Positions 50,901 through 58,296 of a stretch of 64,000 nucleotides of DNA are shown here, one piece after another (position 1 is the stretch's first letter; each line of letters starts with the position of its first letter). This DNA comes from Paraburkholderia kirstenboschensis (GTDB lineage Bacteria; Pseudomonadota; Gammaproteobacteria; Burkholderiales; Burkholderiaceae), in NCBI RefSeq assembly GCF_904848585.1, contig NZ_CAJHCR010000008.1, positions 225,356 through 289,355 of the forward strand. Reading direction: 5' to 3'. Under the pieces are notes generated by a model. It had not been told where the DNA came from. It saw only the letters and a list, made by a program, of their open reading frames with translations, and searched no databases. A program made the translations under genes and the position numbers.

Positions 50901-51578
50901 GACCGAAGCCGACGACTCGACGACGTCGGTCACGCACTTCATCGCAACCCACAGACCGGAGTAGCGGCTCATCGCCCAGCCATGCAGGCCGAAGTCCAGG
51001 TATTCCTGAACGTTCGACGGGAACAGCACCGGCAGGCCGCAGGCCTTGAAGATGTGTTCCGACTGATGCGCGAGCGTGGAAGATTTGGCCGCGTGATCAT
51101 CGCCGGCGAGCACCAGCACACCGCCGTGCCGCGACGATCCCGCCGAGTTGCCGTGCTTGAAGACGTCACCCGAACGGTCGACGCCCGGGCCTTTGCCGTA
51201 CCACATCGAAAAGACGCCGTCGTATTTGGCGCTGGGGTAGAGATTGACCTGCTGCGAACCCCAGACGGCGGTTGCCGCGAGGTCTTCGTTGACGCCGGGC
51301 TGGAACACAACCTGATGTGAGGCGAGATGCTGTTTCGCCTTCCACAGAGATCGGTCGAGCCCGCCGAGCGGCGATCCACGGTAGCCGGAGATGAAGCCGG
51401 CCGTATTGAGTCCGGCGGCGCGGTCGCGTTCCTGCTGCAGCATCGGCAGACGCACCAGCGCCTGGATGCCGCTCATGTACGCGCGGCCGCGTTCGAGGGT
51501 GTATTTGTCGTCGAGCGTGACGGAAGATAGAGCGGCTTCGAGCGAGGCTCGCTGACCTGCGTCTAGCGGGGCATTCAT
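47979..51578 (-). CDS. Fused indolepyruvate ferredoxin oxidoreductase
   Basis: 1199 residues from the ATG at 51578, which has GGAGGAG upstream. One polypeptide combines the alpha (thiamine pyrophosphate) and beta/gamma parts of 2-oxoacid ferredoxin oxidoreductases. It would oxidatively decarboxylate aryl-pyruvates from aromatic amino acids to aryl-acetyl-CoA. Segments: the N-terminal GFISGYRGSPLGGLDRSLWK; the TPP region with GCPHNTSTNVPEGSRAMAGI and FANLGDGTYFHSG; a 4Fe-4S-like cluster CEGCGDCSVKSNC and a second Cys group STCNKDFSCVNGFCP; and the gamma domain VTGVGGTGVVTIGALLGMAA. It fits with hppD and paa as an aromatic amino-acid branch. Confidence 0.9.
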   Translation of the reverse strand: MNAPLDAGQRASLEAALSSVTLDDKYTLERGRAYMSGIQALVRLPMLQQERDRAAGLNTAGFISGYRGSPLGGLDRSLWKAKQHLASHQVVFQPGVNEDLAATAVWGSQQVNLYPSAKYDGVFSMWYGKGPGVDRSGDVFKHGNSAGSSRHGGVLVLAGDDHAAKSSTLAHQSEHIFKACGLPVLFPSNVQEYLDFGLHGWAMSRYSGLWVAMKCVTDVVESSASVDIDPHRTQIVLPDDFAMPEGGLNIRWPDPPLVQEARLLDYKWYAALAYVRANKLDRVEIDSPHARFGIMTGGKAYLDVRQALTDLGLDDETCSRIGIRLYKVGCVWPLEAQGAQAFARGLDEILVVEEKRQILEYAIKEELYNWPDAQRPRVFGKFDEKDGAGGEWSVPMGNWLLPAHYELSPAIIAKAIATRLDKFDLPSDVRARIAARIAVIEAKEKALARPRVEVERKPWFCSGCPHNTSTNVPEGSRAMAGIGCHYMTVWMDRSTTTFSQMGGEGVAWIGQAPFTNDKHVFANLGDGTYFHSGLLAIRAAIASKANITYKLLYNDAVAMTGGQPVDGVLTVPQITHQLAAEGATKIAIVTDEPEKYSGNVGLAPGIDIHHRDQLDEVQRQLREIPGTTILIYDQTCATEKRRRRKRGAYPDPARRVVINEAVCEGCGDCSVKSNCLSVEPLDTEYGTKRQINQSTCNKDFSCVNGFCPSFVSVEGGQLRKPKAASGIVADAMPPVPEPELPSIARPYGVLVTGVGGTGVVTIGALLGMAAHLENKGVTVLDVTGLAQKGGAVMSHVQIANNPADIHATRIAMGEASLVIGCDAIVTASDECVSRMQAGRTRVVLNSAHTPTAELIKNPNWRFPGSSTEADVRAGAGDECVDTVDANHFAVALLGDAIYTNPFVLGYAWQRGWVPLTYQSLMRAIELNNVQVEKNRAAFEWGRRAAHDPVAVRKFAQSQGQADTADTPSGKIISLHTPKALDTLIDKRAAYLAAWQNDAYADRYRALVSQVRVAESALDSIDGQLPLTETVAKNLHKLMAYKDEYEVARLYSDPAFIEKLKAGFEGDWKLHIHLAPPMFSRKDAQGHLIKKKYGPWVFSAMHVLAKFKFLRGTALDVFGKTEERRTERALIGEYEALVRELIGGLTVQNRELAVELANLPDGIRGFGHIKENNLKGVRVKWNELLTRWRSPQAGTTQHAA

Positions 51579-51941
51579 TATGTGTACTCCTCCACCCAGT
51601 TTGGGATCGCCAAAACTTATGGGCCGCGGCATCTTGTGAATGCGTATGGCCGGGGTCGCCATATTGACGTGTTTTAAGTGATGGTAGCACTGGTAAAAAC
51701 CCGCCGCACCATGCCGGAAACGTGCGATCTGATCGCCGTGCCGCACTTCATGCTATCGCGCCCGCTTGTGCAAACTTCGCGTGACGCTCGAGGCCATCGG
51801 TGTAACAAGCTGTAAAAGCTACAATTTCGCGGAACCGCAGCGGACATGTCTGTCTAACAGCGCACCTGTGAGCAATGTCTGTATAACGCGCTGCATGTTG
51901 TGGCGCTTCAGGACAACAGGGCAGTTAGAAAAGGAGTACGC
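51579..51941. other. Gene-free region with an imperfect direct repeat
   Basis: 363 bases between the oxidoreductase start and the small exported protein. The open frame upstream of 51578 is not believable as coding. ATGTCTGTCTAACAGCGC at 51846 is repeated as ATGTCTGTATAACGCGC at 51875, 29 bases on. A TACAAT box at 51819-51824 may be a -10 for the plus-strand gene. Confidence 0.5.
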
Positions 51942-52139
51942 ATGAACACTAGAAATATCCAGACCTTCCTGATGGTTTCGGCCGCATTTTTCGCAATCAG
52001 TGCGCCGGTTCGCTCGAATGCGGGCGCGGGGGCGCCGTCAAGCGTGATTAGCCGTACGGCGCTCGTTGCGCCTGCGCGCATCGCCATCAATCGGATCGCG
52101 CGCGAGAGCAAATCTGACAAGGAAGACCAGAATTCCTGA
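51942..52139 (+). CDS. Small exported protein, unknown function
   Basis: 65 residues from the ATG at 51942 with AAAGGAG upstream. A signal peptide (FLMVSAAFFAISAPVRSNAG) is followed by about 35 residues with no recognisable domain, ending in a charged tail RESKSDKEDQNS. An earlier start at 51900 is unsupported. A strong terminator follows. It resembles other tiny secreted proteins of this genus. Confidence 0.6.
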   Translation: MNTRNIQTFLMVSAAFFAISAPVRSNAGAGAPSSVISRTALVAPARIAINRIARESKSDKEDQNS

Positions 52140-52201
52140 CGCGCTGCCAATGCGGCGTATCACTGGCTAACCCGCCGTCGCTCGAAGTCGAGCAGCGGCG
52201 C

Positions 52202-52247
52202 AAACGACAAGGGCGAGGATCATACGATCCTCGCCCTTGTCGTTTTA
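52202..52247. terminator. Long perfect 20-bp terminator hairpin
   Basis: The arms at 52202-52221 and 52226-52245 are exact complements around the loop ATAC, with A/T-runs at both ends. It separates the small exported protein from hppD and can stop transcription from both sides. Confidence 0.85.
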
Positions 52248-52287
52248 TCGGTGCTTATTCCGGGTTACGGCCGTCGGCGTCAGGAAT

Positions 52288-53385
52288 TCACGCTTTGTCC
52301 TGCACCACGCCGCGGCGGATCTGATCCAGTTCGATGGATTCGAACAGCGCCTTGAAGTTGCCCTCGCCGAAACCCTGATTGCCCTTGCGCTGGATGATCT
52401 CGAAGAAGATCGGGCCGATCTGGTTCTCGGTGAAAATTTGCAGCAGCAGGTCGTCCGGCGCGCCGTCGATCAGGATTTTGCGCTTGCGCAGTTCGTCGAG
52501 CGGCTCACCGTGATTCGGCACGCGGCGGTCGACCAGTTCGTAATACGTGTCGATCGTGTCGAGCAGCGAGATGTTCGCCGCACGCAGACCGTCGACCGTG
52601 CGGTAAATGTCGTTGCTGCCAAGCGCAATGTGCTGAATACCTTCGCCGTGGTACGCGTCCAGGTATTCCTGGATCTGACCGGACGTTTCCGAACCTTCCT
52701 CGTTGATGGGAATGCGGATCTTGCCGCACGGCGACGTCATCGCTTTGGACTTCACGCCCGTCACCTTGCCTTCGATGTCGAAGTAACGCACTTCGCGGAA
52801 GTTGAACAGGCGTTCGTAGAACTCAGCCCATTCCTGCATGCGGCCACGGTGCACATTGTGCGTGAGGTGGTCGATGTACGTGAGGCCGTGACCAACGGGG
52901 TTGGGATTCGCGCCCGGAATCGGCTCGAAGTCGACGTCGTAAATATCGATATCGCCCACGCTGCCCGGCGCTGCGCCGTTCTTGCCGCGCCAGCGGTCGA
53001 CGAAATAGATCAGCGAATCGCCAATGCCTTTGATCGCGGGAATGTTCAGTTCCATGGGGCCGGTTCTATTGTCGAAGCCCCACGCGCCTTTTTCGACCGC
53101 CTGCCGGTAGGCCTTCCCCGCATCCTGGACGCGGAAAGCGATCGCGCAGATCGACGGACCGTGCAAGCGCGCAAAGCGCTGCGCGAACGAATCCGGCTCA
53201 CCGTTGACGATGAAGTTGATTTCGCCCTGCCGGTATAGCGTCACATCCTTATGACGATGCCGCGCAACCGCGGTAAAGCCCATCTGCTCGAAAAGCTTGC
53301 CGAGCGCCTTCGGATCGGGCGCGGTGTATTCGATGAACTCGAAGCCGTCTGTGCCGACGGGATTTTCCCAAGTTGCAACCTGCAT
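52288..53385 (-). CDS. hppD: 4-hydroxyphenylpyruvate dioxygenase
   Basis: 365 residues. It converts 4-hydroxyphenylpyruvate to homogentisate in tyrosine catabolism. The non-haem iron ligands are His173 (YIDHLTHNV), His252 (GIQHIALGS) and Glu329 (IFFEIIQRKG), all present. The C-terminal FGEGNFKALFESIELDQIRR is typical. An Lrp-type regulator is divergent, 177 bases away. The homogentisate genes are not in the window. Confidence 0.95.
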   Translation of the reverse strand: MQVATWENPVGTDGFEFIEYTAPDPKALGKLFEQMGFTAVARHRHKDVTLYRQGEINFIVNGEPDSFAQRFARLHGPSICAIAFRVQDAGKAYRQAVEKGAWGFDNRTGPMELNIPAIKGIGDSLIYFVDRWRGKNGAAPGSVGDIDIYDVDFEPIPGANPNPVGHGLTYIDHLTHNVHRGRMQEWAEFYERLFNFREVRYFDIEGKVTGVKSKAMTSPCGKIRIPINEEGSETSGQIQEYLDAYHGEGIQHIALGSNDIYRTVDGLRAANISLLDTIDTYYELVDRRVPNHGEPLDELRKRKILIDGAPDDLLLQIFTENQIGPIFFEIIQRKGNQGFGEGNFKALFESIELDQIRRGVVQDKA

Positions 53386-53562
53386 TGTCTGTCTCCATGT
53401 CGAAGGGCGCGTCGCGCCGGAGTCGCGGGGGTTACCGATGATCGACCGCGACCGAATGACGCAAGTGTAAAGGCCGATCCGCGGCGAAGGCTTGCGAACT
53501 TAATCACGTCGAGCTAGGCTCGCGCTATTTTCTAGCTCCGTTTGAGGAAGGAAAGGCAGAAA

Positions 53563-54060
53563 ATGGCCAATATAGAGATAGACGCAATCGACCGGCGTAT
53601 CCTGGCGATTCTTCAGGAGAACGGCCGGCTGTCGAATCAGGAAATCGCCGAACGGATCAATCTTTCGCCGAGTCCCTGTTTGCGACGCATACGGCGGCTC
53701 GAAGAGAGCGGCGTGATCCGCGGCTACGTCGCGTTGCTTGATGCCCAGCGCCTGGGGCTCGATTTGCTCGCGTACGTCAATGTGCGGTTGGAAAAACGCG
53801 GCGGGCCGGCACTGAGTCCTCGCGGCGACGCGACTCATGCGGACCTTTTCCGCGCGGCCGTTCAGGCGTGGCCGGAGGTCGTGGCTTGTCACGCCATGAC
53901 CGGCGAGATGGACTATCTGCTGCGCGTTCAAGTGGAAGACATGGCGCACTTTTCACGCTTCGTGCAGGACCAGCTGTTGCATCATCCGTCGGTGATCGAC
54001 GTGAAGACGAGCTTTTCGCTCGAAAAGATCAAGGAGACGACCGCGTTGCCGATCTTATGA
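53563..54060 (+). CDS. Lrp/AsnC family transcriptional regulator
   Basis: 165 residues from the ATG at 53563, preceded by a purine-rich AGGAAAGG. The N-terminal helix-turn-helix includes LDAIDRRIL-like DAIDRRILAILQENGRLSNQ and SPSPCLRRIRRLEESGVIRGY. The C-terminal RAM domain has VVACHAMTGEMDYLLRVQVE. It contains a short insertion around residues 78-95 (KRGGPALSPRGDATH). Its position divergent from hppD suggests control of tyrosine or phenylalanine catabolism. Confidence 0.9.
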   Translation: MANIEIDAIDRRILAILQENGRLSNQEIAERINLSPSPCLRRIRRLEESGVIRGYVALLDAQRLGLDLLAYVNVRLEKRGGPALSPRGDATHADLFRAAVQAWPEVVACHAMTGEMDYLLRVQVEDMAHFSRFVQDQLLHHPSVIDVKTSFSLEKIKETTALPIL

Positions 54061-54092
54061 GGCGCGCGAGCGAAGATCCACGCAGCAAACAG

Positions 54093-54120
54093 AAAGGGCA
54101 GCCCTGAGGCTGCCCTTTTT
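54093..54120. terminator. Bidirectional terminator after the Lrp gene
   Basis: AAAGGGCAGCC, loop CTGA, GGCTGCCCTTT and more T. It lies between convergent genes. Confidence 0.85.
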
Positions 54121-54146
54121 CATGTTCACTTGGTGCGGCCGGATGT

Positions 54147-54815
54147 TCAGGCTGCGGCGGCTGTCGGCATAAAGCTTTCGAACAGTTTTGAAGCACGGCG
54201 CGCTTGACGTTTGAGCGCGTAGTCAAACACAGCGGCCTGTTCCTGCAGCATTTCCGTAATGATGCTGGTTTGATCCGCCGGCGGCAGCGTCAGATAGGCG
54301 TCTGCTTCGCCGTACGCGTACTCGATCTTCATGCCCGCTTTCTTCGCGATGTGCATCATGGTCGAATTGCGCGACAGGCAGTGCATGTACAGCATGGTGA
54401 CATGGGTGTTGCGGCTGCGAATTGCAGCGCGCTCGAACAGCTTGGAACCGATACCTTGGCCGCGCACACTTTCGAGCACGGATACGCCGAACTCCGCCGT
54501 GCGCTTGTCGCCTTCAGCCGGCAGGTAGGCGAGGTGACCGACGCCGGTAAGCTGCAATTGATCGTCAAACACGCCGAATACGGTGTCGCGCGTGAAATCG
54601 ATAGCGCGCACGTAATTTTCGATGACGTGGTCCGGCACGAACTGCCCGAAGCGCAACAGGCGGTCGTCTTCGTCTAGCGCGAGGAAGTGGGCCAGCAGCC
54701 GTTCACGGTCGATCGCAGTGAGTTCACGAACCAGAGCGGGTGCACGACCGGCTGGCAGCGACGCGCGATCGTGCGCGACGATCGGCTGGGCGGCGCGGGG
54801 TGTAATCAGGTTCAT
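54147..54815 (-). CDS. GNAT family N-acetyltransferase
   Basis: 222 residues from the ATG at 54815 with AAGGAG upstream; the frame is open 25 codons further. The acetyl-CoA loop is VRGQGIGSKLFERAAI (RxxGxG). FGVFDDQLQLTGVGHLAYLP and EFGVSVLESVRG are the preceding strands. The substrate is unknown. It is a single gene, bounded by a terminator. Confidence 0.85.
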   Translation of the reverse strand: MNLITPRAAQPIVAHDRASLPAGRAPALVRELTAIDRERLLAHFLALDEDDRLLRFGQFVPDHVIENYVRAIDFTRDTVFGVFDDQLQLTGVGHLAYLPAEGDKRTAEFGVSVLESVRGQGIGSKLFERAAIRSRNTHVTMLYMHCLSRNSTMMHIAKKAGMKIEYAYGEADAYLTLPPADQTSIITEMLQEQAAVFDYALKRQARRASKLFESFMPTAAAA

Positions 54816-54980
54816 GGTCAGGTTCTCCTTGTGATCGTGCGGCGTTGCTGCACCGCAAAAACGATTGTAACGGATATGCGAATCCATCACTAGGGAAAAC
54901 CCGTATCAAATATGGAGGCCGCTGTCTAATCTCAGAGTGCCTTGCTGCTAAGTGCTTGAATCAATGTAATAAAATAAAAA

Positions 54981-54992
54981 GAACGAGCGTTC
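54981..54992. promoter_or_regulatory. 12-bp inverted repeat GAACGAGCGTTC
   Basis: GAACG and CGTTC around AG, in an AT-rich gap, 166 bases before the acetyltransferase start and 66 bases beyond the end of the TetR gene. It is close to the core of the palindrome at 38976-38991. Possible TetR-type operator. Confidence 0.35.
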
Positions 54993-55058
54993 AAGGCAAG
55001 TTGTCGCGCCCATGCAACTTGCACGAATACCCGGCCTGGATATTGCTGTCCCGCGCAA

Positions 55059-55667
55059 TTACGCGGCCGCCGAGCCCAGCCCGTGGTCCACCATGGCTAC
55101 AACTTGCTCGGCAAATTCCCGGTAGCCCATGCGCCCGCCTGGCTTGAGCCAGGTGAACGTCCAGTTGATCATGCCGAACACCATCATGGTTAGCGCGGTC
55201 TGGTTTTCGCGCGTGGCGCGCTCCGGATAAGCGCGCGCCAGTTGCCGCGCGAACGCGGCCACGACATCCCGCTGGCGGTTGAGGATGACCTCGCGCTGGG
55301 CGTCGACGAGATATTTCACGTCGTTCAGAAGCGCGACGTGCCGGCTGTGCGAGGTTTCGTATTCGGAGAGGAAGGCGCGGATCAATTCGGCGAACGTCTC
55401 GCGCTCGGTCAGGCCGCGGCGCTGGCTCGCGCCCTCGACCTCCGCAATGATCAGCATCAGCCGTTTGGTGTAACGGTCGAGTAGATCGAACAGGATCGCT
55501 TCCTTGCTGGCGTAGTAGTGATACAGGCGCGCTTTCGACGTGCCGCTCGCCGCGGCGAGATCTGACATCGACGTGCTCGGATAGCTCGTCTGCGCGAACT
55601 TCGCTGCCGCTAGTTCGAGAATCTGTTCGCGCTGGGTTTCGTGGTCGGGGGCTCGGGTGCGGGCCAT
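55059..55667 (-). CDS. paaR: TetR/AcrR family regulator, probable PaaR
   Basis: 202 residues from the ATG at 55667. The N-terminal helix-turn-helix is ILELAAAKFAQTSYPSTSMS followed by DLAAASGTSKARLYHYYASKEAI. The C-terminal ligand domain includes ENQTALTMMVFGMINWTFTW. Its position at the end of the paaABCDE direction and a perfect TetR-type palindrome before paaA suggest that it is the phenylacetyl-CoA-responsive repressor described in betaproteobacteria. The symbol rests on context. Confidence 0.8.
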   Translation of the reverse strand: MARTRAPDHETQREQILELAAAKFAQTSYPSTSMSDLAAASGTSKARLYHYYASKEAILFDLLDRYTKRLMLIIAEVEGASQRRGLTERETFAELIRAFLSEYETSHSRHVALLNDVKYLVDAQREVILNRQRDVVAAFARQLARAYPERATRENQTALTMMVFGMINWTFTWLKPGGRMGYREFAEQVVAMVDHGLGSAAA

Positions 55668-55677
55668 GGTGGTCTGT

Positions 55678-56493
55678 TTATTGGTGTGGGCAAGGTGCAA
55701 GCGCTGCGCACAATTCCAGCGTGCGCCATGCGGTGGCGTCGCCGCGCAGCCTGATTCGGCGGGTGGCGGCCAGTTCGCGGAAGCGCCAGAGCACAATGCT
55801 GTCGCTGACGAGGAACCACAACTCAGCGGTCATCACCTCGGCGGCCACGCGGGCGGCGGGCTGCCAGTCGGCCGTGACGTGCTCGAGTATCAGCGTGTCG
55901 AGATCGGCGAAGCTGCCGCTCGTGAACGTGTTGTCGCGCCAGCGCCGCGTTTCGCCGTTCGCGTGTTTAGCTTCCTGCCATTCGAGCGCGAGCCGGCTGA
56001 TGCGCAAGACCGAGATAGGTGCGGCGTCTGGCAAACGTGCCTGCAACACGGCCGGCGCGAACATGCCGACGGACGTCGCGCGGTCCCTGCGGCTATGCGC
56101 CCAGGCGCCGGCGTCGGTGAGATCGCGAATTGACAGACGCACTTCGTTCAGACGCTGTGGATTGTTGCGCAGGTAATAGCACACCCGGCGAAGCATCAAT
56201 TGATCGGATGCGCTTTCGCCATGCCAGACCACCAGATTTGCGTCGTCGCGTGCAATGGCTTCCAGCGCTGCAGCCTGCTCACGGAACTCGCGAAGGAAAT
56301 CGCGCTTCGTGTCGGCGCTCACGCGGTCCCAGAATGCGGCGCGCACTTCGGGACCATCGTCGATGCCGCGCAGTGGGCCGACCGCCAGATCGTCGCGCAG
56401 TGCGTGCACGCGATCGTCGCGTCCCACTTCGCGCAACGCGGTGCGCAATGATTCTGCGGCGACATCGCCGTTGGTTAGGTGGATCGTGCTCAT
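55678..56493 (-). CDS. DUF1835 domain protein
   Basis: 271 residues. The N-terminal 120 residues fit DUF1835 (HLTNGDVAAESLRTALREVG, VHALRDDLAVGPLRGIDD, then LVVWHGESASDQLMLRRVCYY). The rest is a less conserved helical region with LTADWQPAARVAAEVMT-like segments. It lies between the paa operon and the TetR gene, 10 bases from the latter, so the two are probably co-transcribed. No enzymatic function is established for the family as far as I know. Confidence 0.82.
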   Translation of the reverse strand: MSTIHLTNGDVAAESLRTALREVGRDDRVHALRDDLAVGPLRGIDDGPEVRAAFWDRVSADTKRDFLREFREQAAALEAIARDDANLVVWHGESASDQLMLRRVCYYLRNNPQRLNEVRLSIRDLTDAGAWAHSRRDRATSVGMFAPAVLQARLPDAAPISVLRISRLALEWQEAKHANGETRRWRDNTFTSGSFADLDTLILEHVTADWQPAARVAAEVMTAELWFLVSDSIVLWRFRELAATRRIRLRGDATAWRTLELCAALAPCPHQ

Positions 56494-56526
56494 TGGCCGT
56501 GAGTGGATTCTTGTTGGGCGATTGCC

Positions 56527-56577
56527 AAAAGGGGCCGCTCGCGAGACGGACTCAACGGTCCGATTGCGAGCGGCCCC
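56527..56577 (-). terminator. Terminator after paaE
   Basis: GGGGCCGCTCGC (56531-56542) pairs with GCGAGCGGCCCC (56566-56577), with an inner CGGAC/GTCCG helix. On the minus strand it ends in TTTT. It separates paaABCDE from the DUF1835 gene. Confidence 0.7.
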
Positions 56578-56635
56578 TAGTGTAAGCGGATCGCGGAACG
56601 GCTCAAAGCTTCGCGGCGTCGAGTCCTAAGCGCGC

Positions 56636-57724
56636 TCAACGTTCGTCGTAGCTCACCACCACGCGGTCGCTGATTGGATGGCACTGACACGTCAGCACGA
56701 AACCGTCGCGGATTTCATGCTCTTCGAGCGTGTAGTTCTTTTCCATCTTCACTTCGCCTTCAACCACTTTGGCGCGGCAGGTGCAGCACACGCCGCCTTT
56801 GCATGCATACGGCAGCGCAAGGCCGGCGCGCAGACCGACGTCGAGCACGCTCACGCCCTGATACGGCAGACGCAGCTTGCGGCGTTTACCATCAAGCACG
56901 ATTTCGAGGTCCGCAGCGGGCGTATCTTCAGTGATTTCGACGGGCGGCACGCCCGCCTGGGGCAGCGGCGAGCCAAAGCGCTCCACGTGCACTTTTTCAG
57001 ACGGCACGCCGGCGGCTTTCAGCGCGGCCTCGGCGGCGTCCATCATCGGCGCGGGGCCGCAGATAAACGCTTCGTCGATGGAACCGGCCGGCACGAGGCT
57101 GTCGAGGAAGGCAGCGCACTTTTGCTGGTCCAGCACGCCGTTGAACAGTTCGACATCCTGCAAGTCGTCCGACAGCACGTGATAGAGCACGAAGCGGTTC
57201 ATGAAGCGGTTCTTCAGGTCTTCGAGCTCTTCGGCGAACATGATCTGGTCGACGCTGCGGTTGCCGTAGATCAACGTGAAGGTGCTGCGCGGTTCGACCT
57301 CGAGCGTCGTCTTGATGATCGCGAGCACCGGCGTGATGCCCGAGCCGCCCGCGAAGGCGACGTACTGCTGGCCGTGATCCACGTTCAGATGGGTGAAGAA
57401 CCGGCCGTCGGGCGTCATGACGTCGATCGTATGGCCCGGCTGGAGCGTGTCGAAAGCGAAGTTCGAGAAGCGCCCGCCGCGGACGCGCTTGATGCCGATG
57501 CGCAGTTCGCCGTCGCGGTCGTAGTCGGTCACGCCCACGCAAATCGAATACGAGCGGCGCGTTTCCTCTCCGTCGATGTGCGTTTTCAGCGTGACGAACT
57601 GGCCCTGCGTGAAGCGATAAAGCTCGCGCAGTTCCACGGGAACTTCGAACGCGACCGAGACGGCGTCGGCGGTTTCTGGCCGCACTTCGCGGATACGGAG
57701 CGGATGAAATTGCGGAGTGGCCAT
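56636..57724 (-). CDS. paaE: Phenylacetyl-CoA epoxidase reductase subunit PaaE
   Basis: 362 residues from the ATG at 57724. PaaE passes electrons from NADPH through FAD and 2Fe-2S to PaaA. FAD part: RRSYSICVGV; NAD part: FAGGSGITPVLAIIKT and FICGPAPMM; the C-terminal plant-type ferredoxin carries CKGGVCCTCRAKVVEGE and a distal cysteine in TCQCHP. The frame extends upstream inside paaD only by chance. The start is one base after the paaD stop. Confidence 0.95.
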   Translation of the reverse strand: MATPQFHPLRIREVRPETADAVSVAFEVPVELRELYRFTQGQFVTLKTHIDGEETRRSYSICVGVTDYDRDGELRIGIKRVRGGRFSNFAFDTLQPGHTIDVMTPDGRFFTHLNVDHGQQYVAFAGGSGITPVLAIIKTTLEVEPRSTFTLIYGNRSVDQIMFAEELEDLKNRFMNRFVLYHVLSDDLQDVELFNGVLDQQKCAAFLDSLVPAGSIDEAFICGPAPMMDAAEAALKAAGVPSEKVHVERFGSPLPQAGVPPVEITEDTPAADLEIVLDGKRRKLRLPYQGVSVLDVGLRAGLALPYACKGGVCCTCRAKVVEGEVKMEKNYTLEEHEIRDGFVLTCQCHPISDRVVVSYDER

Positions 57725-57725
57725 A

Positions 57726-58280
57726 TCAGTATGGTTTGAAATAGTCGAAGGGTTCGCGGCAGTCGATGCAGCGGTACAAGGCTTTGCAAGCTGTCGAGCC
57801 GAACTGCGCGAGTCGTTCTGTATGCGCCGAGCCGCACCTGGGGCAGGACGGCGCGGGTAGAGCACGCGGCACGAAGCGCAGCACCTTTTCCTGCGGCACA
57901 CCGGCAGAACCGGCCGCCGACCCGCAATTGCCCGTGGGCGGCGCAATGCCGTAAGCACGCAGCTTTTCGCGGGCGTCGGCGGTCATCCAGTCGGTGGTCC
58001 ACGCCGGCGCCAGGACGGTGGAGATCCGGTACGGTTTGAGTTCCGCGACGTCGAGCGCATGCGCGACGTCTTCCGCGATCTGCGACATTGCCGGGCAACC
58101 GGAGTAGGTCGGCGTGATCACGACTTCGAGTGCGCCGTCCTCGGCGCGCCGGACGTCGCGCAATATGCCGAGTTCACGAATCGACACCACCGGAATCTCC
58201 GGATCGGGCACCGCTTCGAGCACTGCCCACGCCTGTTCGAGCGTGGCGTCGGCTCTTTGCGTCGTAATCGAGGTCGTCAT
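57726..58280 (-). CDS. paaD: Phenylacetyl-CoA epoxidase subunit PaaD
   Basis: 184 residues from the ATG at 58280. The N-terminal MIP18-like domain has VPDPEIPVVSIRELGILRDV and TPTYSGCPAMSQIAEDV. The C-terminal zinc-binding part has CPRCGSAHTERLAQFGSTAC and CIDC. It is required for epoxidase maturation, probably iron-cluster assembly. It sits between paaC and paaE. Confidence 0.94.
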   Translation of the reverse strand: MTTSITTQRADATLEQAWAVLEAVPDPEIPVVSIRELGILRDVRRAEDGALEVVITPTYSGCPAMSQIAEDVAHALDVAELKPYRISTVLAPAWTTDWMTADAREKLRAYGIAPPTGNCGSAAGSAGVPQEKVLRFVPRALPAPSCPRCGSAHTERLAQFGSTACKALYRCIDCREPFDYFKPY

Positions 58281-58296
58281 CGTCGAATGGCCCGTA

